Positions 1 through 12,844 of a stretch of 64,000 nucleotides of DNA are shown here, one piece after another. The translations under genes and the position numbers were made by a program. The notes beneath the pieces are model-generated. The model was given only the letters and a program-made list of their open reading frames with translations, made no database searches and was not told the origin of the DNA. The stretch spans positions 1,974,823 to 2,038,822 of the forward strand of contig JANPYM010000003.1 in assembly GCA_025890175.1 (NCBI GenBank), given 5' to 3'. This DNA comes from Ciborinia camelliae (taxonomy: Eukaryota; Ascomycota; Leotiomycetes; Helotiales; Sclerotiniaceae). How positions within the stretch are numbered: position 1 is the first letter of the stretch; each line of letters opens with the position of its first letter.

Positions 1-2500
1 CGGTACATAACCATGAATCATAACCATGGGTTCATAGGAAGACTGTATCAAACTAGATCATTCGGTTCATTAGTTGAGGATATAATTCTTCGAATGTAAT
101 GAAGCGATTCAGACTAAGCCCCTTGATGGAAAGTTTGGAGATCCGAAGTAACATGAAGCTGTTATGATTGAATTGACCGACTCACGAGTCAAGCCTCCTT
201 ACCTACCGAAACGTTGTACTTGTCACCCATGCACGTATGGACGTTGTAAACAGAAGGAAGGATCATGTAGAATATTACGAACGTGCGACTGACATGATGC
301 AAGGAAGTAACGTAACAAGCACCGCAAGCTAAAAGCTGCAGTACCTGCGTTCCCGATATGAATACAAGAATAGAATATGTAAATCCAAATTGGGTTCTCC
401 GCACAAATGTATGTATGGAGTATGTATGCACGGAAGAAGTAAATGTCAGGTGAATAGATGATAGGTATACCGAGAATTTCAGGTACCATATTGGATATTG
501 TGAATTTGTGGGCGAGGAAAAGGAAAGGGAAAGGGGAAGGGGAAGGGGAAAGAGACTCGAGAGAAACAAACACAGCGGGTATGGGTTGATTACAACCAGA
601 TCCACAAGACATATCAATGATTCAATATCAATAATCAATTGATGCAGCCCCGACCTGATGCACCCATCAGATGCATATCCAAGGTGGTTTCTACCTAGGT
701 ACCTTTGGGTGAGAAAAAAGCCAGTAATATTCCCTCAAACAAGGCAATTTGCCCAGATTCTTTGTGAGATTAAATGAGCTGCATTAGGATCTATTTATGG
801 ACATTTCCTTTGAGGTTGGGTGGTACCGTCCTCGTCCCCCTCGTTCCCTTGTCTCTTGGCAACATTTATATGGAAAGCTGATTACATATGATTGATCTTA
901 TGTTTCCAATGTGTCAGCATTTGAATCCTTGAAGAATCTCAAGGATTAAAAGACGTCGTTTAGGGCTTGTTGAACCAGTCGGGAATTTAAAGATGATAGA
1001 AGCTGTGCTTGCTCGGCCACTCAGGACTAGCCTTGAATTTGGGACAGCCGTCGTATTTCACCATTTCACCAATTCACCAATTCACCAATTCACACATGCT
1101 TTCGGGCGCTTAGAAAGGACTCGATGGGGAGATGTCAGATGTACCTATGGATGGATGGATGGTATGGATGGAAAAGCGACCGAGAGCGACAGGGTAAAAG
1201 GAGGCTTGACCTTCCAAGGTACATACATATGCTTTAAAAGGATAAGCGAGCTTCGAGAATGAGTAGTACTACACTAGGTAGGCAGAGTTAACATTGTACC
1301 TTATGTAGTATGGAAGTAGGTTGGTACCTTAGGGGTAAGTCATTGGTATTTATGGTTGCACACGAAGCAAAGCATAAGGTAGGTATCTTGGATCTAATGA
1401 GTTGAATGAGGCTTATAACAAGATAATAATACCTAGGAATACCTAGGTACCTATTATGTATTAATCTAAACAACAATTGCAAGTATCAAGTATCGAGTAT
1501 CAACAACCTCCAGCCCCTCAAAATCAAAATTAATACTAAGAAATCCAACCCCTCATTACATTGACAACTACCGTAGTACACTGCCTACCTACCTACCTAG
1601 ATATGGGTAGGCTAGGTAGGTACCTCCTCTAGGTAAGCCTGGCCTAAAGCAACGATCAAAATCATCTATATCAAATCACAGTTTTGTAATTTGTACCCAT
1701 ACCTATGTATTATGGACATTATTGGATAACCCACAATAATACACACTTAAACACTTTTACCTCTTTTCTTTTCAATAACCTGGAATGACAAGATCCACCA
1801 GACTCACCCAAAATCGGCTTCCGCTATGGGGTACGTACCGGTAGGTATTGTAGGTAAATCTCACGCTCTATGCGACAAGAAAGAATACCGATGGACTACT
1901 GTAAAACACTGTAAAACACTGTCAAACACCCGGACTATCATGATAATTCATCGTATAGCATCAAAAAAGGCATTACAGTAAATAGTACCTACCTGATTTT
2001 ACCTGATTTTTTTCTAATTTTCTTAGAGCCATTATTACCTACCTCTTCGCAGACGAATGACATTACAGTATCTATCTTCTTTCATCAAGTAGGTAACCTG
2101 GACGGAACCCTTAAAATCTAATTGATGAACTAAACGGGTTTAACTTTTTGCTCCCAAGTCAAATAAAGTAAGAAATTTTAATGCTTCCAAGGTTAGGTTA
2201 GGTTGGTCAGGTATTAAAAAGAAAAAAGGACAAGAAAAAGAGAGAAATCAAAGACTTTTTCCCTTTCAATACCACCTTCCCCCTTGTATACACAAAAAAT
2301 GCACCTTCTATCCTTCCTCTTTAAGCTTAGATGCAAATGCAAATCTCATTAGAAAGAAAAATCCAGAACCTAAAAAGAAACAACAACAAAAAACCCATTT
2401 TCAAATCTACCACACCAAAACCATACAAGATTTCCCCTTCCCTCCGTCACGATCCAAAAATAGCTATAATTAGCATCCCATCGCGATATACTACTTTATC
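1..2500. other. intergenic region, no gene supported
   Basis: No open frame here resembles a conserved protein; the ORFs present are low-complexity or cross obvious repeats. The stretch holds a purine-rich tract near 510-550, a short tandem of CACCAATT units near 1061-1092, and many TACC/GGTA repeats and TACCTAGGTA-type palindromes (about 1420-1640). The last several hundred bases are probably promoter of the MADS gene downstream. Confidence 0.6.
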
Positions 2501-3210
2501 AGTTCCTATCAGTTGTCAACGTACACCTGCATCAAGACTCAAGAGGAATCGACAGAGAGAGAGAGAAAGAGAAAAAGAAGTTTGCCTTGTTCGTACAGTA
2601 CTTTGGAAATTCTTTTGAAAAGCTTATATCATTGCTCCGACTCCTCACTCCCCTCAAGAAATACACTTTTCACCCAAGTCGGTTTTCTATTGCAAAGGTG
2701 TTTTTTTCTTTCCCGCGTTGTATCATTATTTGAGTACGGACGGGTGTTTCGAGTTTCCTCTTCCTCGAGCTTTTCGATTGCCTGGAGCAAAGCAAAATTA
2801 CAATCTCAACCTTTTTTCTTCTTGCAATCTCATCCATCACGAACAAACCTCGGTCGCAACCATATCGACGACCCCTTCGTCAGGTCATTTAAGTTTTATA
2901 TAACGCCTTCTACCACGAAATTCATCCAAACTATCATCCCACGTCAGGTCAGACATATTGCTCCGCCGCTGTTCCAACCATCAACCACTGTATTTGCGTG
3001 TGTCTCTCATATCGCCATCATTGTATTATAAATTTCATACTAAAATTTTGATTCCTTTGTCAAAAAGTTTATTCATTGATGACCACGATTCTACGCGACT
3101 TTTACAATCAACGAGTCCAACATCAATAGCTCATTTTAATCACACGCCTGAAACTGGACCAATTCACGCAACCAGAATTTAAACCACAAGAACGGCGCAC
3201 CACTGCCGCA
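2501..3210 (+). promoter_or_regulatory. probable promoter and long 5' leader of the MADS-box gene
   Basis: The 700 bases before the MADS start codon are rich in pyrimidine runs (CT and T tracts), the usual look of a fungal core promoter and leader. Several overlapping open frames exist but none looks conserved. No transcription start can be fixed from sequence alone. Confidence 0.4.
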
Positions 3211-5331
3211 ATGGGGAGAAGAAAGATTGAGATCAAGGCTATCAAGGATGATAGGAACCGTTCGGTGTATGTTCTCTTTGTGCGAATGCAATCTGCGGCG
3301 CAAAATGCTAATTATCTGTTTACAGCACCTTCTTGAAGCGCAAAGGAGGATTATTCAAGAAGGCGCATGAGCTTTCAGTTCTGTGTTCCGTCGATGTCGC
3401 GGTTATAATATTTGGCAGCAATAAGAAATTATACGAATATTCGAGTAGTGATATTGGAGAGATTATGACAAGATATCAATACGTACGTGTTTCACCGCGT
3501 CCGGCGCAAGAGTACACACTGACATCAAATACAGTATGGAGGTGCCAATGAACACAAAGGACCTGCCGATTATTCGGGCAAAGGAAAAGGAATGGACGAC
3601 GATGACGATGATGATGATGGATCGCCTTCTCACCACGGATCAGTTGAACCACCACAAATGATGCCTCCTCAATTTCAACCTCAATTTCAACATCAGCACA
3701 TCCGTCATCATACTCCATCTGCCTCTCCTCCAATTCCAAATGGCGTCTTTCAACATCATCCACAACAACGCCAGCATACACCACAGCCTGGAATGGGGTC
3801 TCGACCATCGTCTAGAAATGCTCCTCGAAGACAGAGCTCCCTTGTACCGCAACATCCCCATGGCCCTCCAACGAATGGCCAATTTGCTTATGCGCCGAAT
3901 CCACCACCTTACAATCCTCAAATGACACCTGGCCTGCCACCACATCCACACGGTATTCCGCAGCATATACAAGGTCCGCCTCAAGGAATTCCTCATCCAC
4001 ATCAAAGTCCTGGACCACAATACGCACATTTTGCACCCCCGCAGCATCCACAGCATCACCCCCAACAACATATGCAGCAGCATCCGCAACATCCTCAGCA
4101 GCATCCCCAGCACCATCCCCAGCACCATCCCCAACAGCATCCCCAACAGCATCCCCAACACCAACACCCACAACAGCACCCACAGCATCCACAGCACCCA
4201 CAGCACCCACAACAACTCCCCCCACAACACCCTCAGCACCCTCAGCAACACCCTCATCCGCAACAAGTACAGCAGCTATATGTGGAAGAACAAAGAAGAT
4301 CTTCAGTACCACCGCCATTTCCACCACAAGAAAGACCTGTATCCTCGCGCGCGTCTCCTCCCCCTCCACAGCCGCAACAACAGCAGATGCCACAACCTCC
4401 ACCTCAGCCACAGCAGCCTCAAACATCGCCGGAACAGCAACAATCTCAACCTTCACAACAACTATTAGAGCCAGTCAAACGCATTCCAAGATCCAAAAGT
4501 ATATTCACACCAATTGACGAGAGTCGATCGATTCTATCCCAACACTGGGCAAGCTCAACTTCCAATACTGATGTGGTGAAAGAAGAACCCGGTGATCGTT
4601 CTCAGTCTGTTGATGTTACAGTACATCGTGTCAAACCACCTTCACCACCTCAAAGATCACAAACGCATAACAAAAATCGTAACATATCCATGTCATCCTT
4701 ACCAGACGGATTCACGCCACCATCTCGTACAAACAGTGCACAACTAAGTGTAGGTGGTGGTAAGAGACCTGTGCTGAAGGTGCAGATTCCGGAAGAGGCA
4801 TCAGATAACGGCGGATCCGCCACTGCGGAAGATCTCTCATCCCCACGATCTGCGAGTGCGGTCAACCCTCAAGCACGTCGTAACGGCGGTGACCATGGCG
4901 GAATGGTACTCCCACCACCTTCGCCTTCCGCCTCGGCTTTATTGTCAGCCGGTGCATCGGGGCCACCGAATCCTTTCGCACGACCACATCCCGTTACACA
5001 GCCCTCTCAAGGATCTAATGCAAGTGGAAATAACAATAACTCGAATAACAATATAATAGAGACCGTGACGCCAGTCTCGGCTCTTCCGTCGCGTTTTATG
5101 ACTAATGAATTTCTCCCGAGCCCGTCGTCATTCTATCCTGAATGGAATTATGGTCGAGGCGGTGATTCAAATACATTACCTAGTCCATTGAATTTTGCAA
5201 CTCCTGTTGTGGGCACAGGTCCGAGTTTTCTAAGAGACGATAATGGTGAAAGGGGTGGCAAAAGAAAGACACCCGAACAAGATGAAAATCGAGATGGTGG
5301 AGATCAAAAAAGAGTGAAGCATGAAGGATAA
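3211..5331 (+). CDS. rlmA: MADS-box transcription factor, MEF2 type (Rlm1/RlmA-like)
   Basis: Three exons (3211-3266, 3326-3482, 3535-5331) separated by 59- and 52-nt GT-AG introns give a 669-residue protein. Residues 1 to about 60 are a MEF2-type MADS domain beginning MGRRKIEIK, with the [17 protein letters not shown] core for DNA binding and dimerisation. It is followed by the NEHKGPAD motif seen in fungal Rlm1 proteins and an eight-Asp run. Residues about 240-317 are a degenerate His-Pro-Gln repeat; the rest is Pro/Gln/Ser-rich and probably disordered, with a basic-acidic C-terminus. The family acts in the nucleus below the cell-wall-integrity MAP kinase Slt2/Mpk1 and controls wall biosynthesis genes. 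Family assignment is firm; the Rlm1 orthology rests on the MEF2-type domain and NEHKGPAD. Confidence 0.9.
4025..4275 (+). repeat. His-Pro-Gln coding repeat inside the MADS gene
   Basis: A run of CAT-CC(C/A)-CAG-like triplets encodes alternating His, Pro and Gln (QHPQ units, often QQHPQ). The array is imperfect at DNA level, so it is an old, drifting trinucleotide expansion kept in frame. It also makes long false ORFs on the other strand. Confidence 0.85.
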
Positions 5332-7238
5332 CTTGTGCCTCATGTTCCTCGACATTAAGCCAAGGGGTTTTAGCATGGATTGGTATGGATATGAAATTCA
5401 CGAACACGGGCATTTGGTTGCGGGAAAGCTCAAAAGATTATGTTCTTTTTGTGGGTGGAACAGAACTCATTTTACACTTCTTCTTGGAAAGTTTCTACTC
5501 TACTGCATTACATTTTGGGAAAGGCGTTGCAGTTTTTTTTCTCTGGGGATGAATTGGAGGTACACTATGTTCTTTTTTGCCTTTTACTTATTCCCCAATC
5601 CGAAGGTTTTATCGTTCTCTGTCCACGCTTCATTCTTCCTTCCGTGCAACCCCCTTCATTGTTCTCCTTGGGAGGCTGGGAGGCTTACAGAAATCACTTG
5701 TGAACACAATCTGAAGTTTGATTTTTGACTTTGATTATGTGAGATGGGATTGGATGGCGGGTTTGCATTCTACTCCTTTGTAAATACCCTGGGGATTTGT
5801 GGAGGGGCGTTATTTGTGTGATATTTTTCTTTTTTGCTGTGTTCATTTGATTCGAGTCTTGTGATTTTAAGGTGTGATATGTGCTGGAGGGGGATCATTT
5901 TATGCGTGGGAAGAGGGCGGGTGAGTGGGATGTATGGAGGTGGAGGAAGTGGTTGATATGTAGGGAGCACAAATAAGCGGTGAGATTTAAAGCTGGGGAT
6001 AGGGGATTGTATGAGTTGTTGGTAGATGGATACTGTTAAAATGGTGGAGAATACGGTATCGGCGGAAGAGATAAAAATAATTAGTTGATCAAATATAGGC
6101 ACTTTTTGACAAGGGCCTTGCTCTTTCTCAATTACTCTACTATGATGTTCTTGTCGGTGTTAATAAAAAATGTAGTATCTGATCAGACCAACCGAAGTAG
6201 TAAAGTAAATCTTTCCATTAGTGATGAAACCTTTGAGCATAGGTATATATATATATATCAGTTTCAATACTTGTCTTGTATTATTTCTGTAGTATTTACT
6301 TCCCGTCTCACCGGGGTTAACCGTCAAGGAAATCCAAGTTTATCAACCTGGAGATGGGGAGATGGACAGATGTCTTTCATTTATTCCTCAATTATTTTAA
6401 TGTTCTCTTTGGCTAACTAAATTAGTTCAATCATAACTAACGTTTCTGGGTTTGAGGGTAGGGGCCGTACTTCTCATGACATTCTGTGTATCTCAAGTAT
6501 ACCATCCACTTGTCGCCGAGAGATCGAACATACATCCATACCCCATTTGGTTCATCAGGAGACACTTCATTCCATTTTTCAAATTCACGGTTGCGTATTT
6601 GTCTGCCTCTTTGTCAGTTAGAAGCTCACTTCAGTCTTGGACTTTGAAAATACTGATTCTGACAAGTACCCACGTATTACTTTTCCAATGTGTTTTCAAT
6701 TTTCAAGAGGAGATAACACGTCAACTCCTCTCTTATGGTTAATCGCTAACTCTCAATAGAGCGATCCACCATTGGAGGCTAGAGTTAGACTGCTACCCTT
6801 TTATTGTTATATGCCCTGGTACTTTTTACAAGTACTCTCAAGGAATGGTTGATATACTCCTCGGCATAAACGATATACAACGCTAACATTTCGATTTATC
6901 CAGAGACAGAACTCTGGATATCGTTGGTTCTGCTTTGATATGTTAGTCCCACGAATGATATGAAGATCCTCTGTAGACCCATGGCCAACAATATTTGTTG
7001 TATCTCAAAGATAATGAACGCATCACTTACCACATCGGTCGCAGTAATTTGCGGATACACCATTATCTTATTGGAGTTGACTGTTGATGCATTTGTGCGG
7101 GAACATTTTGTCGTATCGAAAGAGAGACGTGGTGGAATCCAAAGTTTCGGCAGGTCAGGTAGAGCTTCTACCCCGCCAGAAAGACTTCCATGATGCCAAC
7201 TAAACAAATATAAAACATTCCACAGTTATCATCTCATC
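5332..7238. other. intergenic region, no gene supported
   Basis: The first few hundred bases are the probable 3' UTR of the MADS gene. The rest is AT-rich with a (TA)n run near 6245-6260. Open frames of about 100 codons on both strands show no recognisable domain. Confidence 0.55.
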
Positions 7239-7432
7239 TCTTGCAGTTGACGGGGAGATCTTCCCAAATGAAGCGATCAAGAAACTCTTTAAACTTCTAC
7301 CTAATGTGAGTTGAGCCACAGTTCGAGGTATGGTTGCTGGTACTGTCAGTGCTTACTTTCAGTCACTAGATGTTGAAACGAGAGAGAAAGTAGCTCCAGC
7401 TATTGTTATTGTCGATGCTATTAGTTAAGCAT
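7239..7432 (+). pseudogene. short coding-like remnant, family unclear
   Basis: Two short stretches read like protein in one direction: DGEIFPNEAIKKLFKLLPN up to about 7300, then after a possible splice a stretch around TVSAYFQSLDVETREKVAP ending in a stop near 7427. The second resembles the cytoplasmic C-terminal tail of fungal MFS transporters, but no membrane helices precede it. It could be a gene fragment or chance. Confidence 0.15.
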
Positions 7433-7811
7433 ACCTATGTAATCATGATTGCTGCTGGGGTTTGGACTTGAATTCTCTCTCTTCCTCCCGTCCCCGCAAG
7501 GAATACTTCAAGTTGACGCTTTCGCTAAACGTAAACCGGGAGTTGAAACAGAAACCCAAACTTTTTGTAAAGGGAAGCTACAGGATATACCTAGATATAA
7601 TTTGAGTGCGTAATGATTTAAAAGGGAGACAATGCTGCATTCATGAGGCTGTGACGAAGTAATCGATAGCTTTACTATTAGGCCAACCGTCCAAAAGGGA
7701 CAATACTAGATTCGCGAACCTAGCGTGCTAACATGCTATATATGATACTAATGCCACTCGTAACAGAGGCTAATTTGATGGATTTGGACTTCGATGTTTG
7801 ACTGTGGGTGA

Positions 7812-8452
7812 GTTATTATACGTTTGGATATATATTTTTGTAAACTCTATATAATAGTTTGTATATAATGGAGTTTCCGAGTAAAGCTTTAATGAATCTC
7901 TACAAACCCGTATTAAAAAATTCGCATTTTTCTTTGATTTTATATACTACTGTAGATGAAAAAGAGCGGATAGCTTTCATTGCTTAAGCATTTTCCGCTA
8001 AAAGAATTCGTTCTTTTTATAGGCTATTATAGCCTTATAGCCTTACAGCTTTATTAGTGGGTAAAGCTTTAAAGTTATAGAAGTGGTTGAAAATAAGATT
8101 AAAAATAAGGTTCAACATAAGGTTTCGAAAAGATTGACTTTTAATGCTCAAAATGAAGCCATTCCTATTTTCGCTTAAATCAATTACTCAGATGATACGC
8201 ATGAGATACTAAGATCTAACTTATAAGACGGGAATCTTATATGTGACATGTCCCACTTGTGGTTTCACACCCCCTTCTAGAATTCAAAATTCCTTGTGGA
8301 ATTCCTAGTGGGTTGTACATCCCAGTAAGAAAGCGCGGATTCAGAAACCACAATTTTTGAGGGCGGATTTATGCCACAACGGATTCCGCTATGATATTCA
8401 AAAGCGGATTATGTAGCTGAAAAGGGCGGATCTTGACATCCAAACGGGCCCT
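7812..8452. repeat. possible small transposon relic (MITE-like)
   Basis: A CGTTTGGAT motif at about 7820 is mirrored by ATCCAAACG at about 8440, where the reverse strand reads GGGCCCGTTTGGAT, a common start of inverted repeats in small DNA transposons. Between them GCGGAT recurs several times in both orientations. No clear target-site duplication and no transposase frame were found, so this is only a candidate. Confidence 0.25.
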
Positions 8453-8663
8453 AAGGGGAATCGTACGAAAAGAGTAGCCCTATGCGCTAGTGCCTCGGCC
8501 CTCTATATAAGATATGAACTTTAGTATAGGTGGTTTAGGATTAAGCATGTAGACTTTCAACACTTTAAATTAATATTAAGAATTAAGAATTTCAATGCCA
8601 ATTGATAAAATTTCTGTTTACTCAAAACGAGTTCCAAGATAACTTTAATTGTAGTAATTGAAG

Positions 8664-8670
8664 TATAAAA
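8664..8670 (+). promoter_or_regulatory. TATA box of the small secreted protein gene
   Basis: TATAAAA lies 141 nt before the start codon at 8811 and is followed by a CA/CT-rich stretch typical of fungal transcription starts. Confidence 0.5.
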
Positions 8671-8810
8671 GAAGAGAATAAAGTAACATTTTGGATCATC
8701 AATTTCACATTCACTTCACTTCACTTTCCTTTATACAAACCATTCATTAAGCATACCTGCCTACCTACACAGTCTTTACTTTATAAAAAACCATACAGTC
8801 TCTCGTCAAA

Positions 8811-9204
8811 ATGGTCAAATTCTCCGCCATCGCTTTGCTTCTCATCAGCGCTATCACTGTGCAAGCTTGTACTTATTGTCAATGTCTATTCAACAATGGC
8901 CAGCATTGTTGTATATTTGAGGTAAATTAAACAATTCTAGCGTTTTCTTACCTCAGGCTCCAGCCTCCATGGTTACCTGCTTCCCTTCCCTTTCCTTCCC
9001 GGGCTAATTTCATATCTTATAATATTATAGGACCAGGAGATCGGCAACCTCGATTGTAATAAGATTTGCTCCAGTGCTCATCGTAGGGATGGCACTACGT
9101 CGACTGTAAATGGCAAAATCGAATATGGTACTGCCTGTGCAGCTTCAGGAAGTTACAGATGCGCTAGTGGTCTCGAATCTGCTCATCGTACCAAGTGTTA
9201 CTAG
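8811..9204 (+). CDS. small cysteine-rich secreted protein (effector-like)
   Basis: Two exons (8811-8921 and 9031-9204) joined across a 109-nt GTAAAT...TAG intron encode 94 residues. Residues 1-19 are a classical signal peptide (MVKFSAIALLLISAITVQA). The mature part of about 75 residues has ten cysteines at 20, 23, 25, 33, 34, 46, 50, 73, 81 and 93, including a CxxCxC start and a CC pair, so up to five disulphides are possible. Nothing else in it is recognisable. A TATA box lies upstream. Size, secretion signal and Cys density match fungal apoplastic effector candidates or small antimicrobial proteins; the function itself is unknown. The exons are too short for a simple ORF scan. Confidence 0.75.
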
Positions 9205-10177
9205 ATAGACATACAGACTCTAGAGTCAAGAGTCTGGAGTGCTCGGGTGGTTGCAACTTGGGTGGATGTGGATGTGGATGTGGATGTGGATGCGGATTAT
9301 GTACCCCGGATCACGAGGATAAATACCTAGGTAGTTGAATACAAACAAAACACCTTGGAATCCATACTTGCAATTATCTTTCCCTATATGGGAATTCCAT
9401 CCTAATGAACCATCGACCACTCCCACCTGATATAAGCGAAAAAACCGCAAAGCCAGGGGGTTTTTAGTGCCAAGTCGGATCTCCCCAAGTAAACTTCCTG
9501 AGTTCCGCTTCCCGCTTATACTGTAGCCATATCCAATCTCCCCGCATTCCAACTTGATCAATTGGGATGATTTTCTTCGGCCTCACAGGCCCCCTTTTGA
9601 CTCGGTGTTCGGTGTTCGGTATACGGATGGGCCATAGGTGTACACTGTAGTGGAAGTGTACCTAAAGAATTACATTAAATTTTAAATATGGGGCGGGAAA
9701 ATGATTGGGTGAATTAGTGTAACATTCGTGGAAGTCACCCACCCCAGTTTGAATACCGTATGCTGAGGCTGATTCTTGTGACCGGTGGTGGCTGGAAGAG
9801 ATAGTGTACTCGTACATACCTAAGAAGAGTGCGACGGGAATGGGAAAGATGGCTGTGACGGGAATGATGCGGGCGGAAAAATGAAGGTTCCTGAGCCCCT
9901 TTGGTGGCGTGTAACTAGTTAGCTAAATCATCGCTCAATTGGGCTGGGAAATTGGGCTGGGAAATTGTAACGGTAGTACATAGTAATTTCTTATTGTCTG
10001 AGCCACACAACCTCCTGGATTCGATCTTGATATTTGGGGAAGTCCCAGGAAATTATAAGTTCAGCGATTTTATTTCTTTATTATTTTATTCCTCATCTTT
10101 TTGAACTTGTCAATCTTGATCCTGTTTTACTGGATTGCCATTTTCTTGAATTTCAACTGACATCACTCACTACCGCA
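9205..10177. other. intergenic region with a hexanucleotide microsatellite
   Basis: Contains a (GGATGT)n tract at about 9262-9296 and a duplicated TTGGGCTGGGAAA near 9938-9967. No gene was recognised. Confidence 0.6.
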
Positions 10178-11080
10178 ATGTACGTCACAGGATTCACAGC
10201 ACCCCTCTTCCTTCTCCTCTCTTTCTCTCTCCTTCCAGGAGCCCTCTCTTGGTCCCCCTTCTCCTTCAACCTAAAACCCCTCTCTACGGTATCATACATT
10301 TATCCACCTCTCGAACAAATCCGCTATACACTCTCTCTGGAGACTTTTTTGCTCGATACGAAGAATTGGACTGCGTTGGATTTGATATATGCGGTTGATG
10401 CGGTTGCGAACTTTACTAGTTTGGGCGCTGGTGTTTGTATGTTTTTTTCCCCTTCTCGTTCAGAGCTTCTGATTTCCCTTTGGAATTAGGACTTGCATTT
10501 GATTTGTCCTCGTCATTTTCTTGTTCAGAATGGACATGGAAAGAGATGTCCTTGATATAGAGGAATTAAAAACACAAGATGAGATGAGAAAGAAATAGCT
10601 GACGGTAAATCGAAGGGACGGGAAGAGACGAAATAATCGCACATGAATCAAACTCTCTAGGGGCGGTGGCACATGGTGTTCATCAGATATCTAGTACTAC
10701 TATTCTGATCAATCCCCAAAACATTAGTGAGGCACGTGTTATGAGCTAGTATGTATTGTATCTCCTTCTCATCCCCTCCCCTCGCTCCCCCCTTCCCTGC
10801 TTTATCAAACTTACTCTCCCCATCTCTTATGACGTTTCCTTCCGATTGTGTTTTTTTGAAAATAAGACTAATGAGATTAAAAAGCTATTCCTTCAACCAT
10901 TTTGACACAAATGCAAACAAGGCATCACAGCATGTACTATATGCATGGTTCAAATTTGAAGATCAATGGGTTGATACCGGATCCTACGATGGCGGTCCGA
11001 GCTCATGGAGGGTGAAGGATAGACAGGCGGCATTGGTGGGTGGGCCGGTTGGGGTAGATCTTGGGATGGAGAAACCTTAG
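10178..11080 (+). CDS. secreted SnoaL-like (NTF2-fold) protein
   Basis: The best model has exons 10178-10436, 10661-10748 and 10885-11080, giving 180 residues in frame. Residues 1 to about 23 form a signal peptide. The conserved parts are the N-terminal helix region (RYTLSLETFLLDTKNW, then DAVANFTSLGAG), a middle exon with VHQISSTTILIN, and a C-terminal strand pair (WFKFEDQWVDT, SSWRVKDRQ), which together match fungal SnoaL-like NTF2-fold proteins. Such proteins range from cyclases and isomerases to uncharacterised secreted forms. The first intron is 224 nt and may hide one more small exon, because the usual segment between GVW and the conserved His is short here. The family call is moderate; the catalytic role is unknown. 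Confidence 0.6.
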
Positions 11081-12844
11081 GTGGTGAAGATGGAGAGGAA
11101 AGAAGGAGAGTGGCGAGGGTGTGAAAATGGGAGCGAAAGAGGCAAGGCTACTTGCTTACTTACTTTGGAGGAATTTCAATGCAATATTTTTGGGGTATAT
11201 CGAATACTCCATCCTTTCTCTCACCTTGTCAAATCAAACAAATGCACAATAAAAAGCTCAAAAGCCAGTGAACATCATAACCACTCTCATCTGATAGCGA
11301 GCATATTGCTTGAGATACAGCCAAGTTTCAAAAGACCACAGCATCTGCCACCTTCATTATCACCCAAAAAAACACAATATACAACCGGCTTCGCTGCAAC
11401 CCATATATAAGAATTCCAAACTCAAGTTCCAAATGCCCCCTGGTCTTCCCCCGTGCTTGATATGTCAAGACTCCGTTGTAGAAAATAAGTCCATAAATGC
11501 TTCAGAATTAAAGTCCTGTTGGTGATAGCATACTCCCAGGCCACTCACCTTCAAATCGGACGTACTAGTAAACATAAATCGATGTAAAATTTCGACAGCG
11601 AAATCTGGGCAGTACTATTACGAGCTAGAACTCTGACGATCTCAATCATTAGATCAGGATGATAAGAAAGGGAGAAAACAGAAAGATTTGGTCATCATAT
11701 TCAAAAGCTTCTGTATGTGTAAGAACTTAGAAGAGACTTCGGGACTTTGCCATGCGAGTGGAAATTCTGGTAAATAGTATCTCTTTAGTAGGTAGGTAGC
11801 TGCCGTGGAAGTGGCGTCGTATCGTTTAACCCCTTTGATAGTGAGATGTTTTGCCACTGCGCATGTGCTATGAACTGAGAGGACCTATAGGAGCGCAAGA
11901 ATATCAGGATAAATATTCTAGCCTCTCAGCCCTACTCGAACTCACATGTATTGATGCGACACTCCGAGGCAAAAGACGAATCCCCTTTGAAAGGATTATT
12001 AAAACGAACCCCTCATCTTTGCTCCCCCTGCGATAGGTAATCCGAGTATGCACCTTCAAGCTCGTAGGCGAAAAAAAGTGAGTGACGCAATCTCATTATC
12101 ATCAGATACAATAGCATGAAAAATAGCCGAAAGTAATCCCGTAGAAACTAATGATGTATGAGAATAACAATGATATATTTGAGATATCTATACTGAACAA
12201 AAATGGCATGGGAAACTTCCCAAGAAAGGTATGCCTATCCAATCGCTGGGAAAAGTTTTGTTTTTGGATATTGAACAGGTAAGAGAATATCTCAAGTTTT
12301 CTCAGACTAAAATTTGCTCTCAACTCCATAAGATGAGACTTCAAATCCACCACTTCCCCCCTTCTCTCCTCCAGATGATCCAAAAAATTGAGAAAATGGA
12401 GTACCCCTTTACAGCCAAAAGTTTGAGAGCTAAAGATTGTAAATCATTTGATATTCCGATTTTGATAGCAAATTTTCTCTGTTTTCTACTGTATTATTCC
12501 GCATCTAACCGCACCCCTTATATTTCTTTCCGTTCCTTGTGGACTCCGATGTACTTCTCATTCATGCTTGACACCACATGTTCCCCTTCACAAGAATAAT
12601 TCAATATCATTGGCATTCCATAGAACAAACGCCCGTGACACATGTCGCCGCACTACTTTCTCGGATATTAGCAAAGTTCCTTTACGAGCCTTGGCTGGTG
12701 CTCTACCAGTGTTCTCTCACAATAGCAAAATGTGACTTACTCTTCATCACTCAACCCAACACAATCACAATAAGCTATCATGAAAATAATCGGTTCACAG
12801 GTAGCCGGCATTCCTGTCGCACCCCAAAGTAGGGAGGTATACTA
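11081..12844. other. intergenic region, no gene supported
   Basis: Only short frames without recognisable domains occur here. A short GTAGGTAGGTAG stretch lies near 11790. Confidence 0.55.

Noticed and set aside
223..638. Overlapping minus-strand frames of 129 and 149 codons
   Set aside because: Low-complexity Ser/Pro/Phe runs from a purine-rich tract; no conserved motif.
3640..4266. Long minus-strand frames rich in Leu, Met, Trp and Val opposite the MADS gene
   Set aside because: They are the complement of the His-Pro-Gln repeat and have no independent coding signal.
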